DNA of 64,000 nt, from the NCBI RefSeq assembly GCF_963675165.1, contig NC_087385.1:6870912-6934911 (forward strand), in the 5' to 3' direction. This document shows, piece after piece, positions 1-10,689 of the stretch (positions are counted from its first letter, which is position 1; each line of letters opens with the position of its first letter). The notes beneath the pieces were generated by a model that was not told the DNA's origin, ran no database searches, and saw only the letters and a program-made list of their open reading frames with translations. The translations under genes were made by a program, and so were the position numbers. This DNA is from Halichondria panicea. Its lineage: Eukaryota; Porifera; Demospongiae; Suberitida; Halichondriidae.

Positions 1-130
1 TAGGTACGTCTGTCCTCAATGACAGGCTTGTAGATTCTCAGAAAATCACTGACATCATTAGCTGTAACCACAGATAAAATGTTGTAGAATTGTGTTTTCT
101 TAATGTCACCATCTATACCTTCTGCAACAG

Positions 131-1287
<1,157 letters not shown>

Positions 1288-1720
1288 GCAGCATCATGGC
1301 TAGGGACTACTTTTACTGATAGCTAGTATAGCACAAAAGTCCAAACAATAATTATAAAAATGGAAAAACTCTGAAACTTTGATATTGCTGTTTCACATTA
1401 ATAATTATAATAATTAATTTTGTGGTTTTATGTTGAATATTTATCCTTATTGGTTTATATTGATGGGATTATTATTGGAAGCAATAAAATTATTAATATC
1501 TCCCAAATTTATCTTGTGAAAACTAAGCCAATGGGTGTTATTGACAAACCTAATGGTATGTCTCTGTGCATTTGTCACCCAGTCAATATCAGTAGCTGTG
1601 AGGGTGCATGTGGTAACAATCCATCAGCACCTTCCCTTTGACAAGGCTTTGTTCCATAAACCATTGAGAAGGTGAACTAACCAAGCAGCCTCAGAGCTAT
1701 TAGCACAGCTTAGGACAATC
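1288..1720. other. intergenic, eIF4A 3' side and homeobox 5' side
   Basis: AT-rich sequence with AATAAA-like stretches (for example near 1482) that could serve eIF4A polyadenylation. No convincing coding exon: the 73-codon ORF at 1420-1641 has no splice context or recognisable composition. Confidence 0.4.
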
Positions 1721-1729
1721 ATGGACGGC

Positions 1730-1738
1730 TATAAAAGG
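1730..1738 (+). promoter_or_regulatory. TATA box of the homeobox gene
   Basis: A consensus TATAAAAGG lies nine bases into the longest homeobox reading frame. If it works as a TATA box, transcription would start about 30 bp downstream, near 1760, and the ATG at 1721 would be upstream of the transcript. Confidence 0.5.
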
Positions 1739-1780
1739 GCAGCCAGTGCTTCAAGAAATCATTCACTCAATCCAAGACTG

Positions 1781-2638
1781 ATGAGCAAAGCAACTGGTGC
1801 TAAAGTCATGGCAACATCATTCTCCATCCAAGATATCCTCTCCAAGAAAGACAAGCGACATGAATCTACCTCCCCCACAGCCCCCCAGGCCCAAGCATCG
1901 CCTGAGAGCAGCCCTGACTCTGGGCCACAAGTGTCTGTTCTGAATGATTCTAGTTTGCAGTTTGGTGAGAGCTCCTCCCGCAAGAGAAACAGAGAGGGTT
2001 CAGATGCTTCAGGTTCTGGTTGCAGCTCTGAAGGTATTTTATGCATGCATTCAGCTAGCTAGAGCTACACAGAACACAGTATGCATGTTGCAGCCACTCT
2101 TGGTGCTATGGGTCACTCCATTCTCTCCCCTGCAGTGTTCCTTAGTGACTCAGATTCCCCTGGTCCTGTTGACCTGGATGCCCTCGCTGCCCTCGATTGC
2201 CGCAGACGGACTAAACGTCCTCGCACGGCCTTCACCTCCTCACAGCTCAAGGGCCTCGAGTACTACTTCCGACACTGCGCCTATCCCGATGGTAATGGAC
2301 GTGACGTCATCACCAGGGTAACTGGAGTAGAAGATGCTAGAATCCAAGTCTGGTTTCAAAACCGACGTGCACGATACAGGAAGAGAGAGCTACCTCTGAA
2401 GAAACCATCTGTGTCTCTAACCCCTCCTCCACAACCTCCCACCCCCAGGCCGCAGCTGAGCCCACCACCTCTCACACCTGGCACACCAGTCTCTTCGATC
2501 GACTCTTACTATGCAGCAGTGATGGCGTACTACATGCAAGCTTATCAGAATGGTCATCCCACGTACCTGCCCCTCCCCCCCGGCACTCTACCAACTCCAC
2601 CCCCTCAAACCTCCGCTATGAACGAACAATCTAACTGA
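1781..2638 (+). CDS. PRD-like class homeodomain transcription factor with eh1 repressor motif
   Basis: Two exons, to 2033 and 2136-2638, joined in phase 1. The frame is open from an ATG at 1721 (271 aa), but the TATA box at 1730 favours initiation at 1781 (251 aa) or 1808 (242 aa, better context). Near the N-terminus FSIQDIL is an engrailed-homology-1 motif expected to bind Groucho/TLE. The homeodomain is exactly 60 residues with no insertion: R5, L16, F20, W48, F49, Q50, N51 and R53 are in place. YPD at positions 25-27 and RIQVWFQNRRARYRK in helix 3 point to the PRD-like class. There is no paired domain. The tail is rich in proline and ends with short Tyr/Met segments. A nuclear DNA-binding repressor is inferred; the subfamily is not recognised. 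Confidence 0.85.
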
Positions 2639-2822
2639 ACTGGATCCCCGATTAAACGAACACTAATTGATCTTAGAACTTTTTTCTCACTGAACAAATT
2701 TGCTTGAACATTACGACTTGATTTGTGCACATCTGATTGTTGACATTTATAACATTATTGAATTGCAAATAATTGTATCATAATTATGTTAAATAATTAA
2801 GATGCATAAAGGGACAGACAAC

Positions 2823-2961
2823 ACACACAGCTATGGTTAGAGCAGCTATGGTTAGAGCAGCTATGGTTAGAGCAGCTATGGTTAGAGCAGCTATGGTTAG
2901 AGCAGCTATGGTTAGAGCAGCTATGGTTAGAGCAGCTACGGTTATAGAGCAGCTATGGTTA
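2823..2961. repeat. 15-bp minisatellite, about nine copies
   Basis: Unit reads GCTATGGTTAGAGCA and is nearly perfect, with the last copies slightly lengthened. It lies about 185 bp past the homeobox stop. Because 15 is a multiple of three, long spurious ORFs run through it. Confidence 0.9.
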
Positions 2962-3938
2962 TAGAGGGAAGCTGCTATTGTGTTCAAGAGTCAGTTCATC
3001 TCTTACACAGCTTGTCCCAACATATTCTGTGAGGGAATAAAGCAGGAACTATTACACATAGGTACATGTAGATCATAATGAGACTGCACACTGGTGTTGA
3101 TTGCCCTGACAAGTTGTCTGGCATAACACATTTTGTTTGGCATAATTATATCGGTTGGACACTAACAAAATTACCCATGCAATGAATGCTGACGTGCAAA
3201 TGAATGAGGGGCACTGAAGTATACACTTACACTACTGCCAGCTGGAGTACGAGTGTTGAGATCCCTGACCACACCCACACTGGGGAGGGGTGGAGCCCTC
3301 TCATCCAATCAGCACACACCTGTTAGTGGCGGGAAACAAGTATTTGTTAATGTAACGTTGTGGTTAGCGCATGTCAGCCAACCAATAGCTGCAAATGTGA
3401 CGACTTAGTTAGAACCATTAAGAGCAATTTGGCAATCATGCTCATTAAGGAGCAGCAACATTTGACAGTTTAACTTGTTAACTAGCTAAATAAAAGCAGA
3501 AGGGGTCATGGTGATTCAGACTCAACTCTGCAGTATACCAGCCGTATGTATTAACAAGGCACTGGGTGTGTGCACTGGGTGTGTGGGTGTGTGCACTGGG
3601 TGTGTGGGTGTGGGTGCACTGGGTGGGTGTGTTACTACAAACAATTGTTTTGCAAGTGAAAACCTGATCATTCTAAGCAACCTGACATTCTAAGCAACCT
3701 ACTGGAATTGCCAATAATAAGTTATGAAGCCAGGCCCACTTTAGAAAAAGCAACCACTTATAATATAGCCCACACTTTTTTCTCTTATGAAAACAGAACA
3801 TTTGGGCCCGAAAGCAATCGCTGATCTAAGCACACCATATTGTAGCACTACCAAACAGCTACTAAATGCATATTTTAGCTTTGAAATTGGACATTTCCGA
3901 TAAAAGTTATGCTTGTAAAACATTGTCAGTACTATATA
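2962..3938. other. intergenic, with a promoter-like block at about 3240-3500
   Basis: No supported exon. The middle holds CCAATCAG (about 3306), GGCGGGAAA (E2F-like, about 3329), CCAATAG (about 3383) and TAAATAAAAG (about 3487), an arrangement usual for a promoter, yet no gene is recognised just downstream. A (TG)-rich block follows at 3558-3631. The 61-codon ORF at 3508 looks like chance. Confidence 0.35.
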
Positions 3939-6321
3939 CTAAGAGTTTCCCCAATGGCCATACACCATCTGGCTCACCTGATGCAGTGTGTTGGTAGTGA
4001 GGTGGGCTAACTCTCTGCAATGGTCTGTTGTGACTGACTCCACCCCCACACACCAGGCATAGCTGTACATGAGAGGACTGTCCACAAAGTACATGTTGAT
4101 GCTGATATTAGCAGCTTGATAGGCTCGGAGTGTTTCTATGGGTGTTGTCCAGTCGTCATTGATACGTGCAATGTGCTCAGCTGCAAAGTCTTCAAACTCT
4201 GTCTCAATGGTTTTAGTGATATGTGATATGTGTGGGTGGTGCGCTATGACCCAGTCTCTGTTCTGTTTAGGTAGCCACCATACCTGTGAGGGTGTGGGGG
4301 GTGTGAGAGGGAGAGGTGTGAGGGTGTGAGGGCGTGTGTGTGTGTGACTCACCTTGCTTTGATCGATGCCAGAGTTGGTGATTGCATCCAGCGTGATGTT
4401 GAGGTAGTTTGCATGATGAGCATGACCAACTGGCGGCTCCATTACATCGAATATGACCACCATCCCTGAGCGCTTGGCTATACTGAGGTACCCACTAGCT
4501 GTGGGCACTGTCTCTGTTGAATAGTCATCATCCTGCAGTACATATAACCACACAATAAAGAATGCTTGTTGGTAATGGAGAGATCTAGCACACCAACCAA
4601 ACACTCACCTTGTGTTCCCAGGTCCCCACACTGAGCTGTGTGAGTGGACAGTCTCCAGTGGAGTAGGCCAGAGTGGAGGCATTGACCCATGGGTTCACTG
4701 TAGGACACTTGTCTCGTATGTTGGTAGTCCGTGCAGGTACTGGGTCATGGAGGAGGAAGGGGATACCATCACGGCTGATCTGTATGTCCGTCTCTAGGCC
4801 AACCATTAATGGTATCTCAATCGCTCGTTCAAAAGCAACCAATGAGTTCTCAGGATTGTCTTCACCACACCCCCTGTGTGCAATCAGTCTCGGACGTGGG
4901 GGAAGGTCCCTGTCTAATGAAGAGCATGATTGGCATCCCTTGTACATGATACACCAGACCAGTAGACTAACAAGCAGGGGTAGCCCCATTGTAGTGACTA
5001 ATCGCCTCCAGAAACGAGAGCTAGCACGGGGGACACCATTCTCTGGCTTGGGGGTGCAGATGAAATGGGCACCCATTAGGACAGTTACGGGTATGAAGAG
5101 TCGATGTGGTGACAGTAATGCTGATATCCAGGGTCCAAGGGAGAGGGTCAGTCGTAAGGGTAGAGTGAGAGAGAAGAGGCTCACCACCTTACCCCCAGCC
5201 ACTAGCATGTAGAGGAGGAGCAGCACGTTGTAGAGGGTGGATATGGCGAAGGTGACCTAGTGTGCGTGTGTGTGTGTGTGTGTGTCCTAGTAAGGCACTG
5301 CAAAAAGTGTTCAAGTGCTCAAGTGTCCTACTTTGACTTTAACACATCATCTGAAAGGCCTCTCTCTAAGCTTTCGGAAAATCATAAAATTAACGTTATT
5401 GAACCATCGGAACTAAAGTTATGGCCGTTCAAAAGATGCAAAAGGTTTTATACCTTGCAAACAGCCATAACTTAATTTTGAATGGTCCAAATTCAATGAT
5501 TTTCTGTTATTCTGAAAGCTTAGAAGGAGCTCTTTCAGATCGTATGCTCAAATCTCAAATTTAAAATGGGCCATAATTTCTCATTTTCGGGAAAAGATCA
5601 TGGGCTATATATAGCCCATGGTATTTGGTCAAAAACAGGCCGCAGTTAAAGTTATGGCCGTTCAAAAGATTCTAAGTTTTCCCAGTAAGGAACTGCAACA
5701 CATTACACATATCGAAGAGCTACAAAATGCACACATTTATTTCAATAGAATACGGACGGGCACTCACTATCAAAATAGGCACATTTAGCAAACTCATACT
5801 TTAGATTTGGGCCAGAAACGAATTTAAATCATTGATTTAAACAACAGTTGTTGGTAGTCCATCTGAATGATAGGCCTACAATGGTAGTCCATCTGAATGA
5901 TAGGCCTACAAGAGTGAGGCTGACCTGTGCAGTGAATGATAGGCCTACAAGAGTGAGGCTGACCTGTGCAGTGGTGTTGAGGGAAGGGGAGAGTCGGGCT
6001 AGTCCAGCAATGGTGAGTACCAGCAGAGGCATCCAGTGATGGACAACACCCAACAACATGTACACATCGTACACTCTACTCAACTCCAGCTTCATGAAGA
6101 AGTACCTGTACAAGTGTGTGTGTGGGTGTGTGTGTGTGTGTGTGTGTGTGGGTGTGTGTGGGTATAATGTGAATGTTTTGATTTGTGTATTTCTCGTAGT
6201 TATTGTTATACCAGTTGAAGATGTGAGCAATGTCCTTCTCAACGGGAGCCATGACAACCCAGAACAGGAACCACCCCAGTGACGACACGAGTGCACTCAG
6301 CAACAACCTGTGGCCCATCAT
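3939..6321 (-). CDS. GDPD: multi-pass glycerophosphodiester phosphodiesterase, GDPD4/5 (GDE) type
   Basis: Exons on the minus strand: 6361(start 6321)-6212, 6105-5964, 5256-4609, 4532-4353, 4283-3939. Several transmembrane helices come first; TM1 is followed by FNWY as in GDE2. The catalytic GDPD domain follows: LIAHRG, PENSLVAFERA, an ETD and PFLLHD hold the expected His/Glu/Asp catalytic and metal residues. WWLP and an NISINMYFVDSPL strand match the second half of the TIM barrel. In vertebrates such ecto-enzymes cleave glycerophosphocholine or GPI anchors. The start is a tandem ATG at 6321; an upstream coding exon is possible because the acceptor at 6361 keeps the frame open. The C-terminus ends soon after the domain, without the long tail of GDE2. 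Confidence 0.85.
5325..5680. repeat. copy of dispersed palindromic repeat (family P), in GDPD intron
   Basis: Contains the family hallmarks: GCCATAACTT and its inverse AAGTTATGGC, CTAAGCTTTCGGAAAATCA, CTGAAAGCTTAG, and a central CCATGGGCTAT-type palindrome. Two head-to-tail inverted halves can be seen. No coding capacity. Confidence 0.75.
5865..5975 (-). repeat. tandem duplication across the GDPD intron 5' splice site
   Basis: On the minus strand the exon end ACTGCACAG and its donor GTCAGCC occur twice, 39 bp apart, followed by a further partial duplication of ATGATAGGCCTACA. The upstream copy (donor at 5963-5962) keeps the reading frame into the exon starting at 5256. Confidence 0.75.
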
Positions 6322-6411
6322 CAACCGAAACCACTTGATTTGATACACTTTGCGTATGAATCTAATTATAACATTAATGGTAGGATATAGTATATCACTG
6401 CTGTTCTGAGT

Positions 6412-6573
6412 TCAGGTTCTGTTGTTTTTGTCATGAGGAGATTGGACTTGAGGCTGAACACTAAGGAGGTAGCTCATGATGGTGGGGCCGTACCAGCCGA
6501 CACCGATACCAACTAGACCCAGGAGCACACGCTGGTAGCGAGGGAGTCGACGGTAGCTCTCTAGGAAACCCAT
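6412..6573 (-). CDS. small ORF, 53 aa, predicted single membrane segment
   Basis: A complete ATG-to-TGA frame on the minus strand, 119 bp from the PCYT1 start on the opposite strand. The protein starts MGFLESYRRLPRYQR and continues with a hydrophobic stretch of about 17 residues (VLLGLVGIGVGWYGPTI), then a polar tail. The basic, aromatic N-terminus before one helix recalls small mitochondrial inner-membrane proteins, but no family is recognised. It does not splice in frame to the first GDPD exon (acceptor at 6361 needs a phase-2 donor, and none is seen), so it is treated as separate. It might instead be an alternative 5' exon of GDPD. Confidence 0.4.
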   Translation of the reverse strand: MGFLESYRRLPRYQRVLLGLVGIGVGWYGPTIMSYLLSVQPQVQSPHDKNNRT

Positions 6574-6692
6574 CAGACAAGAGATGCTAACTCAGCACTA
6601 TTAACACTCCACCCACCCACACACAGCAACACACCTCCTCATCGGTAGCTAGCTGAGCTACACACAGGCACAGAAGGATCTAGGATCTAGGA
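6574..6692. promoter_or_regulatory. divergent promoter, small ORF / PCYT1
   Basis: Only 119 bp separate the minus-strand ATG at 6573 from the PCYT1 ATG at 6693. No TATA box is visible. Confidence 0.5.
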
Positions 6693-9442
6693 ATGACCAC
6701 CAGGAACCCATTGAAACGTGTGAACTCTAGAGGAGAGAGTAGCAGTAGTTCTAATGATGACTTGGAGCCTCCAGTGGCTAAGAAGGTGAGGACCTAGGCT
6801 AGTAATCATTGTCCATATGTACCCTCTCCTTCTCCATTATAATTATAGAGATGCGACTATGCCCCTGCTCTGAGTTCCCCGGCCCCCCTGTGGGGGGAGG
6901 TGACCCTACCCTCTCCTCGGAGGACACAGTTAACGTACGAAGTGGCCAAGAGGGGAACAGAGGAGCCCGTGAGAGTGTACGCTGATGGTGTGTTCGATGT
7001 GTTCCATAGCGGTCATGCAAGAGCACTCATGCAAGCCAAGAACATCTTCCCCAACACTTACCTCATGGTGGGGGGTAAGTGTATGTGTGTGTGTGTGTGG
7101 GGTATGTGTGTACGTACCTTCCTCATGGTGGGGGGTGAGTGTGTGTGTGTGTGTGTGTGGGGTATGTGTGTACGTACCTTCCTCATGGTGGAGGGTAAGT
7201 GTGTGTGTGTGTGTGTGGTATGTGTGTACGTACCTTCCTCATGGTGGGGGGTGAGTGTGTGTGTGTGTGGGGTATGTGTGTACGTACCTTCCTCATGGTG
7301 GGGGGTGAGTGTGTGTGTGTGTGGGATATGTGTGTACGTACCTTCCTCATGGTGGGGGGTGAGCGTGTGTGTGTGTGTGGGGTATGTGTGTACGTACCTT
7401 CCTCATGGTGGGGGGTGTGTGTGTGTGGTATGTGTGTACGTACCTTCCTCATGGTGGGGGGTGAGTGTGTGTGTGTGTGGGATATGTGTGTACGTACCTT
7501 CCTCATGGTGTGGGGTGAGTGTGTGTGTGTGTGTGGGGTATGTGTGTACGTACCTTCCTCATGGTGGGGGGTGTGTGTGTGTGGTATGTGTGTACGTACC
7601 TTCCTCATGGTGGGGGGTGAGTGTGTGTGTGTGTGGGATATGTGTGTACGTACCTTCCTCATGGTGGGGGGTGAGTGTGTGTGTGTGTGTGGGGTATGTG
7701 TGTACGTACCTTCCTCATGGTGGGGGGTGTGTGTGTGTGGTATGTGTGTACGTACCTTCCTCATGGTGGGGGGTGAGTGTGTGTGTGTGTGGGATATGTG
7801 TGTACGTACCTTCCTCATGGTGGGGGGTGTGTGTGTGTGGTATGTGTGTACGTACCTTCCTCATGGTGGGGGGTGAGTGTGTGTGTGTGTGGAATATGTG
7901 TGTACGTACCTTCCTCATGGTGGGGGGTGAGTGTGTGTGTGTGTGTGGGGTATGTGTGTACGTACCTTCCTCATGGTGGGGGGTGAGTGTGTGTGTGTGT
8001 GGGATATGTGTGTACGTACCTTCCTCATGGTGGGGGTGAGTGTGTGTGTGTGTGTGGGGTATGTGTGTACGTACCTTCCTCATGGTGGGGTGTGTGTGTG
8101 TGTGGTATGTGTGTACGTACCTTCCTCATGGTGGGGGGGTGAGTGTGTGTGTGTGTGGGATATGTGTGTACGTACCTTCCTCATGGTGGGGGGTGAGTGT
8201 GTGTGTGTGTGTGGGGTGTGTGTACGTACCTTCCTCATGGTGTGGGGTGAGTGTGTGTGTGTGTGGGATATGTATGTACGTACCTTCCTCATGGTGGGGG
8301 GTGAGTGTGTGTGTGTGTGTGTGGACGTACCTTCCTCATGGTGGGGGGTGAGTGTGTATTTTCAGAGTTAGCATATGGCCTGAGGGTAGTAGTGGGTGGT
8401 CTGTGTAACAGTATGCCTCTCTCTGTGTGATGGTAACATGTTGTGTGTCTGTATGTTTCAGTCACCAACGATGAGCTGACTCACAGCTTCAAGGGGAAGA
8501 CGGTGTGTACAGAGGCAGAGCGTTATGATGCTCTCAGACATTGTCGCTATGTCGATGAGGTGGTGACAGATGCCCCCTGGGCACTCACACCTGACTTCCT
8601 GGAGGAACATCAGGTGGGGTACTATACAACCTTTTCATGAAAAAATCAAAAAAGCTACTCTCATGTGTGTAGACTAGTGTACAGAGCCTATGATGTGTGT
8701 GTACACTGACTGTAGCTAGTGGTCAACCTCTAATAAGGTTTGCATTTCAAGTGAGATGAAAAGTGTTGTATGCACTATATACTGCGGAGATGGTACTACT
8801 GTTTGTCCCTCAGATTGACTTTGTTGCCCATGACGACCTGCCCTACAACTGCGGGGACACTGATGATATTTACAAAACAATTAAAGAGATGGGAAAGTTT
8901 GTGGCCATTCAACGCACACCTGGGGTATCGACCTCTGACCTTATAGCCAGGATAGTCAAGGACTATGACATGTACATACGGCGGAACCTTGCTCGAGGCT
9001 ATTCAGCCAAGGACCTCAACGTCAGCTTTATGAAGGTACCGTCTCTTGTATGGTTCAAATTTATATACTTCACAGAAATTGCTAACAATTTAATCATCGC
9101 AGAAACTGGTATAATTTATAGTTAGCAAAATTAATTGTTTCACTTGTATCTATCATTGTAACTTGTTCCTCTGCTCTCCTCAGGAGAAGGAGGTTCATTT
9201 CCGTGAGCGTATGCATGCTCTGCGTACCAAGGTGGGGGGTAAACTTGAGGAGTGGGAGGAGAAGAGCAAGGACCTCCTGGCTGGATTCATGGGTCTCTTC
9301 GGTAGGGACGGACGTATTGTGAGTCACCAACTCAACTGAGTCTATCATGTTCGGATATTTGATAGGATGTAACTTGTGTTCAGATTGTCCAATTTTGATG
9401 CATTCGTACCAAGTCCTACTCCCCTCCATCAGACTAACCCCC

Positions 9443-9473
<31 letters not shown>

Positions 9474-9603
9474 ACAGAGTGAGTTCTTCTATGATCAGAA
9501 GGAGAAGGTCAAGCGAGTACTGTCCTCACCTCAGGAGAGAGACAGTGATGACGAAGCTGAAACATCATCTATGGCAACTAACGGACACCAAGAAACACTA
9601 TAA
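6693..9603 (+). CDS. PCYT1: choline-phosphate cytidylyltransferase
   Basis: Six exons: 6693-6785, 6849-7074, 8462-8613, 8814-9035, 9184-9318, 9478-9603; 317 aa (human form 367). It makes CDP-choline from CTP and phosphocholine, the rate-limiting step of the Kennedy pathway to phosphatidylcholine. The N-terminus has a basic nuclear-signal-like KKR. The catalytic core shows the signature HSGH (HxGH) in [15 protein letters not shown], then RYVDEV, FVAHDD and the [11 protein letters not shown] loop (RTxGVSTS type). Residues after about 235 form an amphipathic charged helix expected to bind membranes, and the tail has acidic serine-rich SDDEAE. Intron 2 holds a 1.28-kb minisatellite built on its own donor site. 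Confidence 0.95.
7075..8356 (+). repeat. minisatellite carrying copies of the PCYT1 5' splice site
   Basis: Roughly two dozen units of about 45-60 bp fill almost all of intron 2. Each unit contains CCTCATGGTGGGGGGTGAGT, nearly the real exon end (CCTCATGGTGGGG|GGTAAGT), followed by (TG)n and TGTGTACGTACCTT. Many copies therefore look like usable donors. Very long ORFs on both strands here are repeat artefacts. Confidence 0.92.
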
Positions 9604-9753
9604 TTATATGACTAGTCTTGATTTATTGATTTATTTATATACAGTCAATAGTTAATATATAATAAGTCATTGAGTTATAAAGAACGTTTAACAATAGACA
9701 ACAATTGCAATAAACAGAAAAAGAGAAAATTATTATAAGTCTATTAATCCAAG

Positions 9754-10507
9754 CTATGATGTCTGCATGCTGACAACTCTCTCTGTGTTAGTAGTGTCCA
9801 TTGGTTCAGCTCCTCCCCCTTGCAGTTTGGGGGGCTCCCCCCCTCGACCATACTGCCGTGCTACCCCACCCCCCAGACCACCACGCCCCTCATCATAGTC
9901 TGCACGATACTCGTCTCGCACCTGATACAGAGAGAATTAAGACAACACAAGAAGTAACTTAAAGAACAAAGAGACATTCTAGCTCTGGAAGTGTGTATAT
10001 ATTACAGTCACTATAAACAGTATATCATGTGAGTCTCACCTGACCCCCTGCCCTCCCACGTCCGTACTGGCGTCCCTCCTTGAACCCAATGTCCCAGTCA
10101 GCACGAATGATTCTATCATCCAGTTTAGTACCACTAATATAATGCACACAACGATCTGCATCCTCACGAGTGTAGTACCTGTGGAGTGGGTGGAGTGGGT
10201 GTCTACACACAAGATCACACTCACTCTACGAAACAGAATCCGCACGGTGTCTTCTTGTACTTGTCTAGTCCCATGACGACCCTCTTGACCTCTCCACACA
10301 TGGAGAAGAGCTCGTACAGTTGCTCCTCAGATGTGTAGAATGACATGTTGCCTATGTACAGAGTGGTGCTTGCATCCAGCTTGGCCTGGTAGGCCTCAGG
10401 GGGGAGCTGGGCCGGGGGGGGGGGGGGGGGTATATCCTAAAACCCTAACTTGTGTCAAACTCACTTACCTCGCTCTTATGATCTTTATACGCACTCTTAG
10501 TCGCCAT
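9754..10507 (-). CDS. NCBP2: nuclear cap-binding protein subunit 2 (CBP20)
   Basis: Four minus-strand exons: 10507-10469, 10406-10225, 10178-10040, 9921-9754; 175 aa. It binds the m7G cap in the nucleus together with CBP80 and supports splicing and export. One RRM is visible: RNP2 LYIGNMSF and RNP1 GFCFVEYY; the cap-contact tyrosine is in [13 protein letters not shown]. The conserved C-terminal [20 protein letters not shown] and [15 protein letters not shown] follow. The last exon adds a family-unusual Gly/Pro-rich extension. The acceptor of exon 2 sits against a long C/G homopolymer (about 10414-10430). It is convergent with PCYT1, 150 bp apart. Confidence 0.95.
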
Positions 10508-10689
10508 CTGACCTCCTGGAGTTTGAGTACACGCATACACGTACTTTCAAGAAGGTATCTCTTCAAAGTTAGATATGGTAAAGATCATTAACTAAGTTTA
10601 CACATTATTGATAAAAAATGTGATAAAAAAAATAATGTGAAAAATCCTTCCATATATATCTACAGTCATTGAAGGCTGCCCACATTTGC

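Noticed and set aside
4673-5212. 179-codon plus-strand ORF
   Set aside because: It is antisense to the GDPD membrane and catalytic exons, whose motifs and splice sites are clear.
5325-5680. Retroelement or coding transposon in the repeat copies
   Set aside because: No open frame, no long terminal repeats, no polymerase-like words; the structure is palindromic and short. The same was judged for the other family P copies.
6412-6573. First coding exon of GDPD
   Set aside because: No donor in the phase needed by the acceptor at 6361; kept as a separate small ORF with low confidence.
6900-8371. Very long ORFs on both strands (up to 379 codons)
   Set aside because: They run through the PCYT1 intron minisatellite and are made of Cys/Val/Gly or His/Thr repeat words. 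Only the first 59 codons on the plus strand are a real exon.
9429-9459. Homopolymer C and G runs as functional elements
   Set aside because: Such runs (also about 10414-10430, 26527, 42558) sit in introns near acceptors. They may be sequencing-sensitive and no function is supported.
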